This document shows, one piece after another, positions 45,187 to 54,601 of a stretch of DNA of 62,637 nucleotides. Numbering within the stretch: the stretch's first letter is position 1; each line of letters starts with the position of its first letter. The position numbers were made by a program, and so were the translations under genes. The notes below the pieces were generated by a model. That model worked only from the letters and a program-made list of their open reading frames with translations, made no database searches and had not been told where the DNA came from. Source of the DNA: Chloroflexota bacterium (GTDB taxonomy: Bacteria > Chloroflexota > Dehalococcoidia > SHYD01 > JACQUQ01); contig JACQUQ010000078.1 of assembly GCA_016210175.1 (NCBI GenBank), positions 1-62,637 of the forward strand. The letters are read 5' to 3'.

Positions 45187-46404
45187 CTAGCGCGGCTCCA
45201 CCCGGCCAGCAACGACCCGGTAGCAGGTCGCATCGGCCAGGAAGTTGGCGGGGAACTGGGCGGGGTCGGTCGTGGTGATGAGGACTTGCTGGAAGGACCG
45301 GGCGGCGGCGGCCAGGGCGGTCCGCCGCTCGCTATCCATCTCGGAGAGCACATCGTCGAGCAAAAGCACGGGGTCGTCGCCGGTCTGGCGGCGCAGGTGC
45401 TCCGCCTCGGCCAGCTTGAGCGCCAGAGCCGTGGTGCGCTGCTGGCCCCGCGAGCCGAAGGCTCCCACCGCAGCGCCGTTCACCAGCAAGTGCAGGTCAT
45501 CCCGGTGCGGGCCGACCACGGTCTGCCCCTGGGCCAGTTCCCGCCGCCGGGCGCGCTCCAGGGCTGCGGCGAGACCCGCCCGCACCTCGGTCGGGGTGCC
45601 GGCACCCGCCTCCGGCAACACTGCTTCTGCGGCCGCCGCGTACCGGGCTTCCAGGATATCGCGGCCGCCGGTGAGTTGGGCCTGGATGGCGGAGGCGAGG
45701 GGCGCCAGCCCGGCCAGCTCCTGGAGCCGCCGCCACACGATCGCCGCGCCCAGGTCCAGCAGCGCCCCATCCCAGAACGCAAGCTCCCGCTCCTGGGCCT
45801 GGCCCTCGTGTACCAGGCGGAGCAGGTGGTTGCGCTGAAGGACCACCCGCTGGTACCGCTGCAAGGTGCGAGCGTAGCCCGGATCAAGCTGCGAGAGGGT
45901 AATATCCAGGGCGCGCCGTCGCACGACCGGCGACCCCGTCACCAGTTCCAGGTCTTCCGGGCTGAACAGCACCGCGGGGAGTTGGCCGACGAGGTCCAGC
46001 AGGCGCCGGGGCGTGCCGTTCACCCGCACCCGCTTCTGCACGTTCCCGCCGGACCCCACGCGCGATCCCGCGGCCAGGGGAGCCGAGGCCTTCCCTCCCC
46101 GTGCTGCATCGGCCCAGTCCTGCGCCAGGAGCACCAGCTCCAGCTTGAGGGGACCGGCCGCACGCTGCACCTCCGCGGCCAGCCTGGTCATGGGCAGGGC
46201 CTCGGGCGGGAGACAGCGCGTCATGAACTCCCGGTCTGCCGTGGCCCGCGGCGAGCGCCCTGTGGACAGCAGGTACACCGCCTCCAGCAGGTTGGTCTTG
46301 CCCTGGGCATTGTCGCCCCAGAGTACCGTGGGACCGGGCGCCAGGGCCAGGTCCAGGGCCGTGTAGTTGCGAAAGTTTTGCAGGGAGAGATGGGTCACCA
46401 GCAA
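45187..46404 (-). CDS. recF: DNA replication/repair protein RecF
   Basis: A 405-aa SMC-like ATPase that loads RecA at gaps. The opening is VTHLSLQNFRNYTALDLAL, with Walker A WGDNAQGKTNLLEAVYLL, signature region FGSRGQQRTTALALKLAE and Walker B PVLLLDDVLSEMD. A TTG start at 46404 (MLVTHLSL) has AGAGG at seven-base spacing; a GTG at 46398 is the alternative. An extended -10 (TGCTACAAT, 46495-46500) lies upstream. dnaA, dnaN and gyrB, its common neighbours, are absent. Confidence 0.93.
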   Translation of the reverse strand: MLVTHLSLQNFRNYTALDLALAPGPTVLWGDNAQGKTNLLEAVYLLSTGRSPRATADREFMTRCLPPEALPMTRLAAEVQRAAGPLKLELVLLAQDWADAARGGKASAPLAAGSRVGSGGNVQKRVRVNGTPRRLLDLVGQLPAVLFSPEDLELVTGSPVVRRRALDITLSQLDPGYARTLQRYQRVVLQRNHLLRLVHEGQAQERELAFWDGALLDLGAAIVWRRLQELAGLAPLASAIQAQLTGGRDILEARYAAAAEAVLPEAGAGTPTEVRAGLAAALERARRRELAQGQTVVGPHRDDLHLLVNGAAVGAFGSRGQQRTTALALKLAEAEHLRRQTGDDPVLLLDDVLSEMDSERRTALAAAARSFQQVLITTTDPAQFPANFLADATCYRVVAGRVEPR

Positions 46405-46604
46405 GCGAGCGCCTCTTTCCGGGACGGCGACCGGGCCTCGTGGCTGGCGGCGGGAAGACGGAGGGGGCACCAGCCAGTACGCACTCCTGCTTCCATTGTA
46501 GCATAGGCGCCATTCCGGGCGCCGTCATGCGGCGCTCCTGCGCCGTGCCAGCGCGCCGGGATCTCACCCACAGCATCACTGTCTCTGCACCATGCTGGCG
46601 AGGA

Positions 46605-47342
46605 TCAGCGGCCGACACTCAGCCGCTGCGCCAGGAAGGTGGGCAGCCCGGCCGCTGCCATCTTCTGCAGCACCGCGGGGATGTCGTATGCCACCCGGTA
46701 GCCGGTGATGGTCCTCGCGGCGTCGTCATAGAGCGCATAGGCGGCCCGCGGGTCGCCGTCCCGCGGCTGGCCCACGCTCCCCGGATTGACGATCCAGCGT
46801 CCTGTGCTGAGGGAAACGGCCTCCTCGGAGGTCAGGGCCGTGCGGCGGGGCCGTGTGCCCACAGTCTCCTGGCGAAAAGCCAGGGCCACGTGGCTGTGTC
46901 CGACGAGGCCGTGGAGGGTCAGCAACAACGTGAAGTTATCCCGCGCGTCCTCCGGGTCCAACAGGTACTCCCAGATGGGCTCGCGCGGGCTGCCATGGGC
47001 GAGGGTGAAGGGATCGCACCGTATCGTGGTGGTCAGGTTGGCGAGGTAGCGGGACTGCTCCGGGCTGATCTGATCCACGGTCCAGCGGATGGCCGCCGCC
47101 GCGTAGGGGTTGAAGTCGGACAACGGTACCTTGCCGACCACCGCCCAGTCATGGTTGCCGGCCACGCTGATCCCGCCCAGGTCCCGTACCAGGTCCAGGC
47201 ACGGGCCGGGGTCCGGCCCATAGCCCACGATGTCGCCCAGGCACCAGACGACATCCCACCCACCACGGGCGCGGGCATCCGTGAGCACGGACCGGAAAGC
47301 CTCAAGGTTGCTATGGATGTCCGACACCAGCAAGGCACGCAT
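46605..47342 (-). CDS. Metallophosphoesterase (calcineurin-like, YfcE-type)
   Basis: A 245-aa protein with the dimetal motifs DIHSNLEAF, LGDIVGYGPDP, AGNHDW and GHSHVAL, plus NPGSVGQPRDGDPRAAYAL, a feature of the small YfcE-like phosphodiesterase group. The natural substrate is unknown. Confidence 0.88.
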   Translation of the reverse strand: MRALLVSDIHSNLEAFRSVLTDARARGGWDVVWCLGDIVGYGPDPGPCLDLVRDLGGISVAGNHDWAVVGKVPLSDFNPYAAAAIRWTVDQISPEQSRYLANLTTTIRCDPFTLAHGSPREPIWEYLLDPEDARDNFTLLLTLHGLVGHSHVALAFRQETVGTRPRRTALTSEEAVSLSTGRWIVNPGSVGQPRDGDPRAAYALYDDAARTITGYRVAYDIPAVLQKMAAAGLPTFLAQRLSVGR

Positions 47343-47476
47343 CGGCGGTCCCCCAGCACGCGGCGCAGGTAGTTCCGTTATACCAGGTTTCGGTCCCAGC
47401 GCCTACGTGAGCGCGTGGGCCTGGCGCTGCGGCGGGTATGGGAGAAAGGTGGTATACGGTAGGTACGCGCTCGTCC

Positions 47477-47506
47477 TTGTGAGGGCGGGGACCGGCCCGG
47501 TATAAT
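47477..47506 (+). promoter_or_regulatory. thiL promoter
   Basis: TTGTGA (47477-47482), an 18-bp spacer and perfect TATAAT (47501-47506). The -10 ends only seven bases before the thiL ATG at 47514, so transcription should begin at or next to the start codon. Confidence 0.65.
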
Positions 47507-47513
47507 GAGGACG

Positions 47514-48566
47514 ATGAAGGCCGCAGTATTGGGCGAATTCGGGCTGATTGCGCACCTGGCAGAGGTCATCGCCAGCGAGGAGCGCGCTGCCTCGCTCGGG
47601 GCAGCCGCTCCCGGCCCTGCTGGCACGCCGCCTGCCCGCCTGCTGCTGGGCATCGGCGACGATGCTGCGGTATGGCAGCTGGGGGATGTGCTGGAGCTGG
47701 CGACGACGGATACCCTGGTGGAGAGGGTACACTTTCTGCCCCAGCGCACCCCCTGGCGCGACCTGGGGTGGAAAGCCCTGGCGGTCAACCTGAGCGACAT
47801 CGCGGCGATGGGGGGCATCCCTCTCTATGCCCTCATCACGCTGGGCCTGCCCCCGGATGCCGAGGTGGAGCACCTGACGGATCTGTACCGGGGGATGCTG
47901 GAGGCGGCCCACACCTACGGCGCCCGGCTGGTGGGCGGCGATATCGTCCGTTCTCAGGTTTTCTTCCTGACCGTTGCCCTGCATGGCGTTGCCGCGGGCG
48001 CGGGCTACCCGGAAGGTGTGCTACGGCGCGCCGCAGCCCGGCCAGGGGAGGTGGTGGCCGTGACCGGCTCGCTCGGCGCTTCCGCCGCGGGGCTGGAGGT
48101 CCTGCGCTCGGGCCGGCCGCTGTCCGATGAGGCGGCCGCGACGCTGCTGAGGGAGGCCCACCTGCGGCCCCGGCCGCGACTGGCCGAAGGCCAGGCCCTG
48201 CTCCGGGCGGGCGTGCGCTGCGCGATGGATATCTCGGATGGGCTGCTGGCGGACCTCAGCAAGCTGTGCGCCGCCAGCGGTGTGGCCGCCCAGGTGGAGT
48301 TGAAGCAGGTGCCGGTCCTTCCCGCGGTCCGCCAGCACTTCCCAGCGTGGCAGTCCCTCGCCCTGTCGGGTGGGGAGGACTACGAACTGCTCTTTACCGC
48401 TCCCGCCGCGATCCTTGCCGAACTCCAGCGGCAGGCCGCGTTCCCAGTCACAGCTATCGGCACCATCGCAGCGGGAACGCCGGGGCAGGTCACACTGGTG
48501 GATGCCGCAGGCGAGCCGGTGCCCTGGCAGAACGGCGGCTGGGACCACCTCGCACGGGAGACGTGA
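47514..48566 (+). CDS. thiL: Thiamine-monophosphate kinase
   Basis: A 350-aa kinase converting TMP to thiamine diphosphate with ATP. Motifs are GIGDDAAVW, VNLSDIAAMGGIP, GGDIVRS and DISDGLLADL. The track ORF starts at 47505, inside the -10 box. The next in-frame ATG (47514) is preferred and would be leaderless, as there is no Shine-Dalgarno sequence. The stop overlaps the tsaE start (TGATG). Confidence 0.92.
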   Translation: MKAAVLGEFGLIAHLAEVIASEERAASLGAAAPGPAGTPPARLLLGIGDDAAVWQLGDVLELATTDTLVERVHFLPQRTPWRDLGWKALAVNLSDIAAMGGIPLYALITLGLPPDAEVEHLTDLYRGMLEAAHTYGARLVGGDIVRSQVFFLTVALHGVAAGAGYPEGVLRRAAARPGEVVAVTGSLGASAAGLEVLRSGRPLSDEAAATLLREAHLRPRPRLAEGQALLRAGVRCAMDISDGLLADLSKLCAASGVAAQVELKQVPVLPAVRQHFPAWQSLALSGGEDYELLFTAPAAILAELQRQAAFPVTAIGTIAAGTPGQVTLVDAAGEPVPWQNGGWDHLARET

Positions 48567-49063
48567 TGACGCTGACGTTGGAGACCTCGAGCCCGGAGCA
48601 GACCGCCGCGGTGGGCATCGCCCTGGGACGGCTGGTCCAGCCGGGCGACGTGTTGCTCTTGCAGGGACCCCTGGGCGCCGGGAAAACCCAACTCACCCAG
48701 GGCTTGGCCCAAGGGGTGGGTATCCCGGAAGAGGTGACCAGCCCCACCTTCATCCTGGTCAATGAGTACCGGACCGGGCGTCTCCCCCTCTACCACGTGG
48801 ACCTGTACCGTATCGAACGGGTGGAGGAAGCGACCGACCTGGGCCTGGATGAGTACTTCTTTGGGCCGGGGGTCACGGTAGTGGAGTGGGCTGACCGCGC
48901 GCCCGCAGCCATGCCCGACGAGCACCTATTGGTTGAACTGAGGTACGTGTCCGGCCAGGAGACCGACCGCCGGCTGCGCCTGACGCCCCGCGGGGAGCGG
49001 TACGAGCAGCTGCTCGCAGCCCTGAAAGCCGCGATCCCTGCGGCCCTGGTCGCCTCCGGGTGA
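48566..49063 (+). CDS. tsaE: tRNA threonylcarbamoyladenosine ATPase TsaE
   Basis: A 165-aa P-loop protein: GPLGAGKTQLTQGLAQ, TSPTFILVNEY, YHVDLYRI and VVEWADRAP. It works with TsaB and TsaD in t6A37 tRNA modification. The ATG shares its A with the thiL TGA, so the two are translationally coupled. Confidence 0.94.
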   Translation: MTLTLETSSPEQTAAVGIALGRLVQPGDVLLLQGPLGAGKTQLTQGLAQGVGIPEEVTSPTFILVNEYRTGRLPLYHVDLYRIERVEEATDLGLDEYFFGPGVTVVEWADRAPAAMPDEHLLVELRYVSGQETDRRLRLTPRGERYEQLLAALKAAIPAALVASG

Positions 49064-49094
49064 GACCGCCACGGGGAGCAGGAACCGGGGGGAG

Positions 49095-49490
49095 ATGACC
49101 AGGGAAGCACGAAGGGCGCTGCTGGTGCTGGTGGCGATGCTCAGTTTGGGCGTGGCCGCGTGTGGTGCGCCGCCGCTGGTGTACCCGGACCAGGCCCCCG
49201 GCGTGCCGCGTGAGGCCCTGCGGCGGCTGAAGACCCAGGCCGGGCAGCCCTTCAAGCTCCGGCGGCTCGCTTACCTCCAAGTCACCGATGCAGAGATGAC
49301 GGGTGACACGCCGGACCACGTGAAAGGTACCGTGGTGTTTCGGACGCTCTTCGGCATCCCCTTCGGAGTGAGCTCTGTCTCCTCCCGGGACCTTAATTGG
49401 AGCATACCTGCGGTAACCTGGGCAGTGTTTCTCCTGGCTGAGACGGTGCTGGGCATCGTAGTCCTGAGGCGGCTCTGGGACATGCCCTGA
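49095..49490 (+). CDS. Small lipoprotein with C-terminal membrane helix, unknown function
   Basis: A 131-aa protein. The N-terminal signal ends in a lipobox (LSLGVAAC, Cys near 23). The C-terminal segment VTWAVFLLAETVLGIVVL is long enough to span a membrane. The middle has no recognised domain. It sits between tsaE and tsaB in the same direction, although those genes usually adjoin each other or other t6A genes. Confidence 0.6.
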   Translation: MTREARRALLVLVAMLSLGVAACGAPPLVYPDQAPGVPREALRRLKTQAGQPFKLRRLAYLQVTDAEMTGDTPDHVKGTVVFRTLFGIPFGVSSVSSRDLNWSIPAVTWAVFLLAETVLGIVVLRRLWDMP

Positions 49491-49544
49491 CCGCATCCGG
49501 CGAGCAGGTGACTCCTCGATCGGGCGACGGAAAGCGAGCGAAGC

Positions 49545-50258
49545 GTGGCCGACACCATCCACCTGGCGATCGATACCTCGACGGTCTATGCGGGGCTGGC
49601 GGCCAGCCGCGCGGGGACGGTCCTCGCGGAGTACACCTGGCGGGCCGACCGCGACCACACCCGGACCCTGATGCCGGCCATCGTGCGTGTGCTGGAGTTC
49701 CACGGGTGGAAGCCGGAAGACTTGGCGGGCGTGGTGGTCGCCATCGGGCCGGGGAGCTTCAACGGGCTGCGGGTGGGGCTGTCGGTGGCCAAAGGGCTGG
49801 CCCTTGCTCTGGAGGTGCCCCTGGTGGGCGTGAGCACTCTGGCCGCGTCCGCCTACGCCCATGTGTCGGGCGGGCTGCCCGTCTGCGCCATCCAGGACGG
49901 CGGTCGGAAAGAGCTGGCCGTTGCCATCTACCAGCAGCAGGGCGAGCGCTTCGTCTGCCTGCTGGAGGAGCAGATCCTCGCCCCCGAGGCCGTCGCGCGC
50001 CAGGTTACCGGCCCGACGGTGGTGACCGGCGAGGTGCCGGACTGGGCGGCGTCCACGCTGCGGGAGCGCCTCGGCGACCAGGCCCGCTTCGTTCCTCCTA
50101 TGATAGCCGTGCGGCGGTCGGCGGCCCTGGCGGCCCTGGGGTGGCAACGGCTCGCGGCGGGCGACCACGACGATCCCGCTGCGCTGCAACCGCTCTATCT
50201 ACGGCGGCCCCCTATCACCCCGCCCAAGCACGCCGCCGGGGGACACTCACCATCCTGA
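49545..50258 (+). CDS. tsaB: tRNA t6A biosynthesis protein TsaB
   Basis: A 237-aa ASKHA-fold protein: IHLAIDTSTVYAGLA, VVAIGPGSFNGLRVGLSVAKGLALAL and VPLVGVSTLAASAY. It forms the TsaBDE complex for t6A37. GTG start at 49545. TsaD is not in the window. Confidence 0.92.
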   Translation: MADTIHLAIDTSTVYAGLAASRAGTVLAEYTWRADRDHTRTLMPAIVRVLEFHGWKPEDLAGVVVAIGPGSFNGLRVGLSVAKGLALALEVPLVGVSTLAASAYAHVSGGLPVCAIQDGGRKELAVAIYQQQGERFVCLLEEQILAPEAVARQVTGPTVVTGEVPDWAASTLRERLGDQARFVPPMIAVRRSAALAALGWQRLAAGDHDDPAALQPLYLRRPPITPPKHAAGGHSPS

Positions 50259-50267
50259 GGAACGCCG

Positions 50268-51008
50268 GTGTACTTCATCGTGATTGGCGGCGGCTGGTAC
50301 GGCAGCCTGCACACGCGGCAACTGTGCAAGGCGGTGGCGCGGGGCAAGACCGCCTGTGACGGCATCATCGTTGTAGACCGGGACCCGGCCTGCGCCGCGG
50401 CCCAGGAGTTCGCCGGGAACGCGGTGGTGCGCCTGGTGACCGCGGACTGGCTGGCCTTCCTTGGTGCCTATTTTCCTGACGGGGACACCCACGCCGACGA
50501 CCACATCGTTCCCGCCCCCTTCGCTCCCCACCTCGCCTTTGACTGGCTGGTGACCAGCGTCCAGACCGCCTGCCCCGGCGCGACGCTCACCCGTGGGGCC
50601 TTCGACCTGGAACTGGGCCTGCCCTTCGAGAAGCTGGATGCCCAGGGCAACCGCTACCTCAGCGCGGCGGACTGGGTGTGCCCCGTGACTTGTATTGAAC
50701 CCGCAACGTGTCCGGCCATCCGGGGGCCGCGCACCTGGGAGCTGGGCGACCTCCTCGCGACGCACGCCACGCCGGAGCAGGGCTACACGGGACTGGAGCT
50801 CTTCACTTGCCGCCATGCGGTCTACGGTATTGGCACCATCCCGGCGGCGCGGCTCCTGGAGGCCCGCGCCCACGTGCTGGAGGCCCTGGCTCGCCGCCAA
50901 CCGCAGCGCATCGCCGTGGCTACGGTCTCCTCCTGCCACGGTGTGGTCGCCACGCTCCACGCCCTTCCCGCCGAGGATGCCATAGCACCGCCTGGTTGTC
51001 CTCACTGA
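50268..51008 (+). CDS. Unknown protein, Rossmann-like with Cys cluster
   Basis: A 246-aa protein, GTG start, nine bases after the tsaB stop. The N-terminus YFIVIGGGWYGSLHTRQL has a glycine-rich dinucleotide-type loop, followed by IIVVDRDP. The centre carries CPVTCIEPATC, which could bind metal or an Fe-S cluster together with a later Cys. No family is recognised. It converges with the threonine dehydratase gene six bases away. Confidence 0.65.
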   Translation: MYFIVIGGGWYGSLHTRQLCKAVARGKTACDGIIVVDRDPACAAAQEFAGNAVVRLVTADWLAFLGAYFPDGDTHADDHIVPAPFAPHLAFDWLVTSVQTACPGATLTRGAFDLELGLPFEKLDAQGNRYLSAADWVCPVTCIEPATCPAIRGPRTWELGDLLATHATPEQGYTGLELFTCRHAVYGIGTIPAARLLEARAHVLEALARRQPQRIAVATVSSCHGVVATLHALPAEDAIAPPGCPH

Positions 51009-51013
51009 CCCCC

Positions 51014-52006
51014 TCAGGCCGGGGTAGCTCCGTTGGTCTCCTGGTCGTGCTGGATGAGGCGGGCCAGCACCGGCAGGCTCACGTTGCCGCCGCTCAGGAC
51101 CACCGCGATGCGCTTGCCCGGCCGCGCGATGCGCCCGGCGGCCAGGGCGGCCGCGCCCACTGCGCCCGCCCCTTCCACCAGCAGCTTGGCCCGCTCCGCC
51201 AGCAGCACCATGGCGTGGGCGATCTCGTCCTCCGTGACGGCCACCATGTCGTCCACGTAGCGCCGTATCATCCCCAGGGTGATGTGGCCGGGGCGGGAGA
51301 CCGCCACCCCATCGGCCAGGGTGGGCGTGGGCCGCACCGTCTCCAGGTGACCGCTGCGGTAGGAGCGCAGCGCCGCGGGCGCGGCCGCCGCCTGCACCCC
51401 GATCAATTCCACCTGGGGGCTCAGGGTCTTCAGCACCAGCCCGATGCCGCTGATAAGCCCGCCGCCACCGACTGGCACCACCACCACCTCCACGTCCGGC
51501 AGCTCGTCCAACACTTCCAGGGCGATGGTGCCCTGGCCGGCGATGACGTAGCGGTTATCGTAGGCGTGGATGAGGGTTTTGCCCTCGGCCCGGCTCAAGC
51601 GTTCGGCGTACTGGAAGGCTTCGTAGTAGTTCTCGCCGTGCAGGATGACCTCGGCGCCGTAGCCGCGCGTCGCCTCAAGTTTGGGAAGGGGCGCGGTACG
51701 GGGCATGACGATGGTCACGGCGATCCCGGCCGCCCGGCCGCCCAGGGCCACCCCTTGGGCATGGTTGCCCGCGCGGGCGGCCACCACGCCGCGCGCCCGC
51801 AGCTCCGGGTCCAGGTGGGCGATCACGTAGAGCGCGCCCCGCAGCTTGAAGGACCCGGTGCGCTGGAGGTTCTCCGGCTTGAACCATACCTCTGCCTCCG
51901 CCAGGCGGCTGAAGGTCTGGGAGCGCAGCAGGGGGGTATGGTAGACCGTCGTCCGCAGAGCGACCCGCGCGGCCTGGACATCGGCAATGGTGGGGGCCGT
52001 CGTCAT
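51014..52006 (-). CDS. Threonine/serine dehydratase-type PLP enzyme
   Basis: A 330-aa fold-type II PLP enzyme with the lysine motif NLQRTGSFKLRGA, SAGNHAQG-like AARAGNHAQGVAL, and the PLP phosphate loop PVGGGGLISGIG. No C-terminal ACT regulatory domain is present, as in catabolic (TdcB-like) or short IlvA forms. ATG 52006 (MTTAPTIADV) was chosen by alignment sense; the ribosome site is weak. Confidence 0.87.
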   Translation of the reverse strand: MTTAPTIADVQAARVALRTTVYHTPLLRSQTFSRLAEAEVWFKPENLQRTGSFKLRGALYVIAHLDPELRARGVVAARAGNHAQGVALGGRAAGIAVTIVMPRTAPLPKLEATRGYGAEVILHGENYYEAFQYAERLSRAEGKTLIHAYDNRYVIAGQGTIALEVLDELPDVEVVVVPVGGGGLISGIGLVLKTLSPQVELIGVQAAAAPAALRSYRSGHLETVRPTPTLADGVAVSRPGHITLGMIRRYVDDMVAVTEDEIAHAMVLLAERAKLLVEGAGAVGAAALAAGRIARPGKRIAVVLSGGNVSLPVLARLIQHDQETNGATPA

Positions 52007-52088
52007 GCTGTCCGTCGTGGGGAGAGAAAGGGGCGCGCTGCCCCGGCGCTGCCGCATAGCTCCCTCGGTTCAGGAGGCAGGAGCAGCC

Positions 52089-52127
52089 GGCAGAAGGCAG
52101 AGAACCGATAGGGAACTGCCTTCTGCC
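52089..52127. repeat. Intergenic inverted repeat GGCAGAAGGCAG
   Basis: GGCAGAAGGCAG (52089-52100) and CTGCCTTCTGCC (52116-52127) are perfect inverted copies with a 15-base loop. They lie just after the E2 stop on the minus strand and could end that transcript or be another dispersed palindrome. Confidence 0.75.
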
Positions 52128-52143
52128 CTCTGCCTGGTGCCTG

Positions 52144-53505
52144 CTAGACCATCATCCCCGGCTGCATAGCTTCCAGGCGCCACCGGACCGCCTGGAGGAA
52201 GGCAAGCGCCTCCGCACCGTCCAGGATACGGTGGTCGAAGGACAGGCACAGGTTTATCATGGCTCGGATGGCGATGGCATTGTCCCGCACCACCGGGCGC
52301 TTGATGATGGCTTCCATGTTCAGGATAGCCGCCTGGCCCACCGGGACGATGGGCTGCGACAGCACCGAGCCGAAGGTGCCGGGGTTGTTGACGGTGAAGG
52401 TGGACCCCTGGACGTCGTTCAGGCTCAGGTTGCCGCGGCGCGCCCGCTCGATGAGATCGGAGCAGGCGCGCGCCAGCCCGGCGATATTCAGCTCGTCGGC
52501 ACGGCGGATCACCGGCACCAGCAGCCCATCGGGGCGGGACACGGCCACGCCGATATGGATACCCCGCTTGCGGATGATGTGGTCGTCGCCCCAGGCCGAG
52601 TTGACCATGGGGTTTTCCCGCAGGGCCTCGGCCACCGCCTTGATCACGAAGGGCAGGTAGGTCAGGTCCAGGCCGGTGCGCCGCTGGAACTCCTCTTTGG
52701 CCTGCGCCCGCACCTGCACCAGCCCGGTCACGTCCACCTCCACCATGGTCCAGGCGTGGGGGATGGTGCGCGCGCTGCGGGCCATGTGCTCGGCGATGGC
52801 CCGGCGCATGGGCGTCAGGGGGATGATCTCCTCCTCGACCGGCGCCTGGGGGGGCATGGCGACCCGCTCCGAGGCCCAGGGCTGGGGGGCGGAGGGAACC
52901 GGCGCGGTCAGTTCGATATGGGCTGCGGCCGCGGCGATCTGCTCCGGCAGCGGCGTCTGGGGCGAGGGCGGCGGCGGGGCCGTGGGCCGCTCGATCTCCT
53001 GCTGCTCCTGGAGGTAGCGCAGCAGGTCCTCCTTGGTGACCCGGCCGCCCAGGCCGGTGCCGGGCACGTCCTCCAGGTTGACGTGGTACTGCTGGGCCAG
53101 GCGCACCACCACCGGGGTGTAGCGGCGAGCGCCGGGGCCGTCCGCCGGCGGGACCACGGGGATCGCGGTCGCCATCGCGCTCACCAGGGCCGGTTCAGGC
53201 GCGCGCTGCGCCTGGGTGCTGGCGGCCCCGACCGGCTCCGGCTCCCGCCGCGGCGCGCCGACCTCCCCGGCCTCCAGGATGACCGCGATCTCGGTCCCGA
53301 CGGGCACCGTCGCGCCCTCCGGCACCGCGATACGCTGGAGGGTGCCGGCCACCGGGGAGGGCACCTCCACGTTCACCTTCTCCGTGATCACCTCGACCAG
53401 GGGCTCGTACTTCTGGATGGTCTCGCCTTCCCGCTTCAGCCAGCGGGCAATGGTCCCCTCGACCACGCTCTCGCCCAGTTGGGGCATGGTGATGCTGGTC
53501 GCCAT
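52144..53505 (-). CDS. 2-oxoacid dehydrogenase E2 (dihydrolipoamide acyltransferase)
   Basis: A 453-aa E2. The lipoyl domain is N-terminal (ITMPQLGESVVEGTI; lipoylated Lys in VITEKVNVEVPSP). A linker, a peripheral subunit-binding domain (YTPVVVRLAQQYHVNLEDVPGTGLGGRVTKEDLL) and the catalytic core ending in SFDHRILDGAEAL follow. It transfers acyl groups to CoA. E1 alpha and beta lie upstream; no E3 is in the window. Pyruvate versus branched-chain specificity cannot be settled. Confidence 0.93.
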   Translation of the reverse strand: MATSITMPQLGESVVEGTIARWLKREGETIQKYEPLVEVITEKVNVEVPSPVAGTLQRIAVPEGATVPVGTEIAVILEAGEVGAPRREPEPVGAASTQAQRAPEPALVSAMATAIPVVPPADGPGARRYTPVVVRLAQQYHVNLEDVPGTGLGGRVTKEDLLRYLQEQQEIERPTAPPPPSPQTPLPEQIAAAAAHIELTAPVPSAPQPWASERVAMPPQAPVEEEIIPLTPMRRAIAEHMARSARTIPHAWTMVEVDVTGLVQVRAQAKEEFQRRTGLDLTYLPFVIKAVAEALRENPMVNSAWGDDHIIRKRGIHIGVAVSRPDGLLVPVIRRADELNIAGLARACSDLIERARRGNLSLNDVQGSTFTVNNPGTFGSVLSQPIVPVGQAAILNMEAIIKRPVVRDNAIAIRAMINLCLSFDHRILDGAEALAFLQAVRWRLEAMQPGMMV

Positions 53506-53617
53506 TCCCCCTCCTCCCCTCCGGAGCCATCCCTTGTCCGTGTACCGTTGTCCGTCCCCCCACCCCGGCCCGCTCTGAGGGAGGGGGGGCGGGGAGCTGA
53601 TGACTGACGACTGAGGG

Positions 53618-54601
53618 CTAATACGCCGCCAGACGGCGCAGGGCCTGCTCGATGGTATCCACGTTCGGCATGACGTGGCGCTCCAGGGGCGGGCTGAAGG
53701 GCATGGCCGGGACATCGGGGGTGGCTACCCGCAGGATCGGCCCGTCCAGGGAGTCGAAGGCTTCCTCGGCGATGAGGGCGGCCACTTCCGCCCCGGCGCC
53801 GATGCTCTTGTTGTCCTCGTAGGCGATGAGCACTTTGCCGCACCGCTGCGCCCACTCCAGGATGGTCGGTCGGTCCAGGGGCGCAATGGTCCGCAGGTCG
53901 ATGACCGCGGTGTCGATGCCGTCCTGGGCCACCCGCTCGGCGGCCTCCAGGGCGTAGTGCAGCATCAGGCCGTAGCTGAACAGCGCGATGGTCCGGCCCT
54001 GCCGCCGTACCTCGGCCCGGTCCAGAGGGACGGTGAAGCTGCCTTCGGGCACCTCGCCCTTGATGAGGCGGTAGGTGCGCTTGTGCTCCAGGAAGATCAC
54101 CGGGTCGGGGTCGGCGATAGCGGCCCGCAGCATACCCTTGGCATCGTAGGGCGTGGCCGGGGCCACCACCTTCAGGCCGGGGATGTGGCCCAGCAGCGCC
54201 TCGATGCTCTGGGAGTGGTAGAGCGCGCCGTGGACCCCGCCGCCGTAGGGCACCCGGATGACGAGCGGACAGTGGAAGTCGTTATTGGAGCGGTAGCGGA
54301 TCTTGGCCGCCTCGTTCATGATCTGGTCGAAGGCCGGGTGGATGAAGTCCGCGAACTGGATTTCGGCCACCGGCAGCAGGCCGTGCAGCGCCGCGCCGAT
54401 GGCTACCCCCACGATACCCGACTCGGCCAGGGGCGCATCGATGACCCGCTCCTCGCCGAACTCCTGCATCAGGCCCTCGGTGATGCGGAACACGCCGCCC
54501 CGCAGGCCCACGTCCTCCCCGATGACGATGATCCGGTCGTCCTGCTGCATGGCCTCGCGCAGGGTATCCCGGACCGCTTCGGCAATAGTCTTGACGGCCA
54601 T
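53618..54601 (-). CDS. 2-oxoacid dehydrogenase E1 beta subunit
   Basis: A 327-aa transketolase-like subunit: TIAEAVRDTLREAM, IGEDVGLRGGVFRITEGL, DAPLAESGIVGVAIGAALHG and PVIFLEHKRTYR. It makes the alpha2beta2 E1 with the upstream gene. It lies between E1 alpha and E2. Confidence 0.93.
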   Translation of the reverse strand: MAVKTIAEAVRDTLREAMQQDDRIIVIGEDVGLRGGVFRITEGLMQEFGEERVIDAPLAESGIVGVAIGAALHGLLPVAEIQFADFIHPAFDQIMNEAAKIRYRSNNDFHCPLVIRVPYGGGVHGALYHSQSIEALLGHIPGLKVVAPATPYDAKGMLRAAIADPDPVIFLEHKRTYRLIKGEVPEGSFTVPLDRAEVRRQGRTIALFSYGLMLHYALEAAERVAQDGIDTAVIDLRTIAPLDRPTILEWAQRCGKVLIAYEDNKSIGAGAEVAALIAEEAFDSLDGPILRVATPDVPAMPFSPPLERHVMPNVDTIEQALRRLAAY

